Shown one piece after another: positions 62,709 to 64,000 of a DNA stretch of 64,000 nucleotides; positions within the stretch are counted from its first letter, which is position 1; each line of letters starts with the position of its first letter. The stretch spans positions 1 to 64,000 of the forward strand of contig NZ_LJHS01000055.1 in the NCBI RefSeq assembly GCF_001296045.1, given 5' to 3'. This stretch comes from Rhizobium sp. AAP43. GTDB lineage: Bacteria > Pseudomonadota > Alphaproteobacteria > Rhizobiales > Rhizobiaceae. The notes under the pieces were generated by a model. It had not been told where the DNA came from. It saw only the letters and a program-made list of their open reading frames with translations, and did no database searches. The position numbers and the translations under genes are program-made.

Positions 62709-64000
62709 ACAGGCCATCGCGGTCATTGCCAAACGTGGCGCGAAACGATGGGTTTCTGCTGCCGATGTGGCTGCAAAACAGGCCGGTGTTCGTGTCGGCA
62801 TGCCAGCCGCCAAAGCCCAGGCGCTTTTCCGCGGACTGATGATGGTCGACGCCGATGCCATGGCCGATGCGGCAGCGCTTGAGCGCATCACGCTTTGGGC
62901 GCTCACCGTTTATTCTCCGATCGTCGCCGTCGATGGGATCGACGGCATCGTCATGGACACGGAAGGTGCCGACCATCTTCAGGGTGGGGAACTGCCGATG
63001 GTAACGAAGATAGCCAATCAGTTCCTTGCGAGGAAACTGACCGCACGCGTGGCGGTCGCCGACACCTGGGGAGCGGCGCATGCCTGCGCGCGTGCAATCA
63101 CGTGGGAGACGGTGATCGTGCCGGTCGGACAGACAGTTCGGGCGGTTGAACGATTGCCAATCTCGCTACTGCGCTTGCCCTGCGACATCGTCGGTGATCT
63201 TCGCACGCTCGGCTTCCAGTCCATCGGTGAACTGGCCAATACCCCGCGGGCCCCTTTGAACCTGCGCTTCGGTCCTGAGATCGGTCGTCGTCTCGACCAG
63301 ATGTTCGGGCGGGTTTGTGAACCGATCGAGCCCATTCGCACCGCCGAGTTGGTCGAGGTCACGCGCGCATTCGCGGAACCGATCGGTGCTGCCGAGACCA
63401 TCAACAAATATGTCGGTCGCCTTGTCGTACAGCTTATAGAGGAACTGCAGAAAAGGGGCCTTGGCGTGCGACGCGCGGATCTCATCGTAGACAAGGTCGA
63501 TGGTACCCGCCAGGCGATCCGCGCCGGAACCGTCAAGCCGGCGCGCGACGTGGCATGGTTGACCAAGCTCTTCCGCGATCGAACGGAGAAGATCGAGCCC
63601 GGTTTTGGCATCGAAAAACTCACCCTTGTTGCCGTCATGGTGGAGCCGCTCGAAGACCTGCAGAAATCGTCGTCCCTGGTGGAAGAAGAGGTGACCGACG
63701 TCTCTCCACTGATCGACGTCTATGGCAATCGCGGACACAGGGTCTATCGCCTCGCACCCGTGGCTTCAGACGTGCCGGAGCGCTCCGTACAGCGCATCAG
63801 TGCGGCGGCCGACCCGGTCGGGGTGTCCTGGGTTCACCACTGGCGGCGACCGGTCAGGCTGCTTGCGAGACCTGAACTGATCGACGTGATTGCCCTTCTG
63901 CCGGACCATCCGCCCGTCTCCGTCACCTGGCGGGGCAAGCGCCGGAAGGTGAAACGTGCCGATGGCCCAGAGCGCATCTTCGGCGAATGGTGGCAGCGCG
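62629..64000 (+). CDS. imuB: SOS mutagenesis protein ImuB (3' end beyond right edge)
   Basis: Starting at the ATG at 62629 (MSRVVSIYLPDLPTDRIRR), 457 residues are visible before the window ends. It is a Y-family-like protein, but the first catalytic motif is SIYLPDLPTDR in place of DxDxFY(A/V), so it is expected to lack polymerase activity like other ImuB proteins. Motifs such as WVSAADVAAKQAGVRVGMPAAKAQAL and GFQSIGELANTPRAPLNLRFGPEIGRRL fit. It bridges the DnaE2 polymerase to the sliding clamp. dnaE2 is expected just beyond the edge. Confidence 0.93.
   Translation, partial: MSRVVSIYLPDLPTDRIRRDDPSIPPEQAIAVIAKRGAKRWVSAADVAAKQAGVRVGMPAAKAQALFRGLMMVDADAMADAAALERITLWALTVYSPIVAVDGIDGIVMDTEGADHLQGGELPMVTKIANQFLARKLTARVAVADTWGAAHACARAITWETVIVPVGQTVRAVERLPISLLRLPCDIVGDLRTLGFQSIGELANTPRAPLNLRFGPEIGRRLDQMFGRVCEPIEPIRTAELVEVTRAFAEPIGAAETINKYVGRLVVQLIEELQKRGLGVRRADLIVDKVDGTRQAIRAGTVKPARDVAWLTKLFRDRTEKIEPGFGIEKLTLVAVMVEPLEDLQKSSSLVEEEVTDVSPLIDVYGNRGHRVYRLAPVASDVPERSVQRISAAADPVGVSWVHHWRRPVRLLARPELIDVIALLPDHPPVSVTWRGKRRKVKRADGPERIFGEWWQR

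Overview
The window looks like a stretch of a repABC plasmid or megaplasmid from the Rhizobiaceae (Agrobacterium, Rhizobium, Neorhizobium or a close relative). The reasons are a complete repABC operon with its antisense RNA, a trb mating-pair-formation operon in Ti-plasmid gene order (trbB-C-D-E-J-K-L-F-G-H-I) reading away from repABC under a TraR-type tra box, a rhizobial RHE_PE00001-type plasmid protein, alphaproteobacterial LexA boxes (GAAC-N7-GAAC) and a plasmid imuA-imuB cassette. No rRNA, tRNA or CRISPR array was recognised.

Layout. 1-12431 (minus) is a type I secretion operon: an HlyB-like ABC exporter, an HlyD-like adaptor, an AT-rich small membrane protein and a giant RTX-like protein (at least 2,722 residues, running off the left edge) built mostly from about 25 degenerate ~55-residue calcium-loop repeats. 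12600-22169 (minus) is the trb conjugation operon; traI is not next to it. 22535-26175 (plus) is repABC, followed by a parS-like palindrome. 26962-33931 is accessory: a Tat-exported hydrolase, a frameshifted AraC regulator, a tyrosine recombinase, a Phd-type antitoxin with a stop-interrupted toxin, an RHE_PE00001 protein and a small protein coupled to an XRE/ImmA metallopeptidase. 33921-36555 (minus) is the most unusual block: a thymidylate-synthase homologue carrying Asp where dUMP-specific enzymes have Asn, directly followed by a protein resembling alpha-glutamyl/putrescinyl-thymine pyrophosphorylases, with an upstream gene cut by an IS3-family element (36556-37779). This looks like a pyrimidine hypermodification module.

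37818-43352 holds a decayed fragment of an exporter gene and then a second, intact type I secretion locus (small membrane protein, RTX-like substrate, PrtD-like exporter, PrtE-like adaptor). 43844-53508 is a tricarboxylate utilisation cluster: TctC-TctB-TctA uptake, a GntR regulator with two winged-helix domains, an AcnA-type aconitase, a leaderless periplasmic-binding-fold protein (possibly an enzyme such as aconitate isomerase) and a chemoreceptor. 53846-56280 is a graveyard of a RidA fragment, a truncated IS3-family element and an EAL gene split by another IS3-family copy with a 4-bp target duplication.

56363-64000 is an SOS mutagenesis and repair region: dinB, a yedK/HMCES-type gene, a UvrD-type helicase, and imuA-imuB, which leaves the window at the right edge. 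Three LexA-box matches precede dinB, the helicase and imuA.

Overall the segment combines plasmid maintenance and transfer functions with secreted RTX proteins, carbon-acid catabolism, SOS mutagenesis and one candidate nucleotide-modification system.
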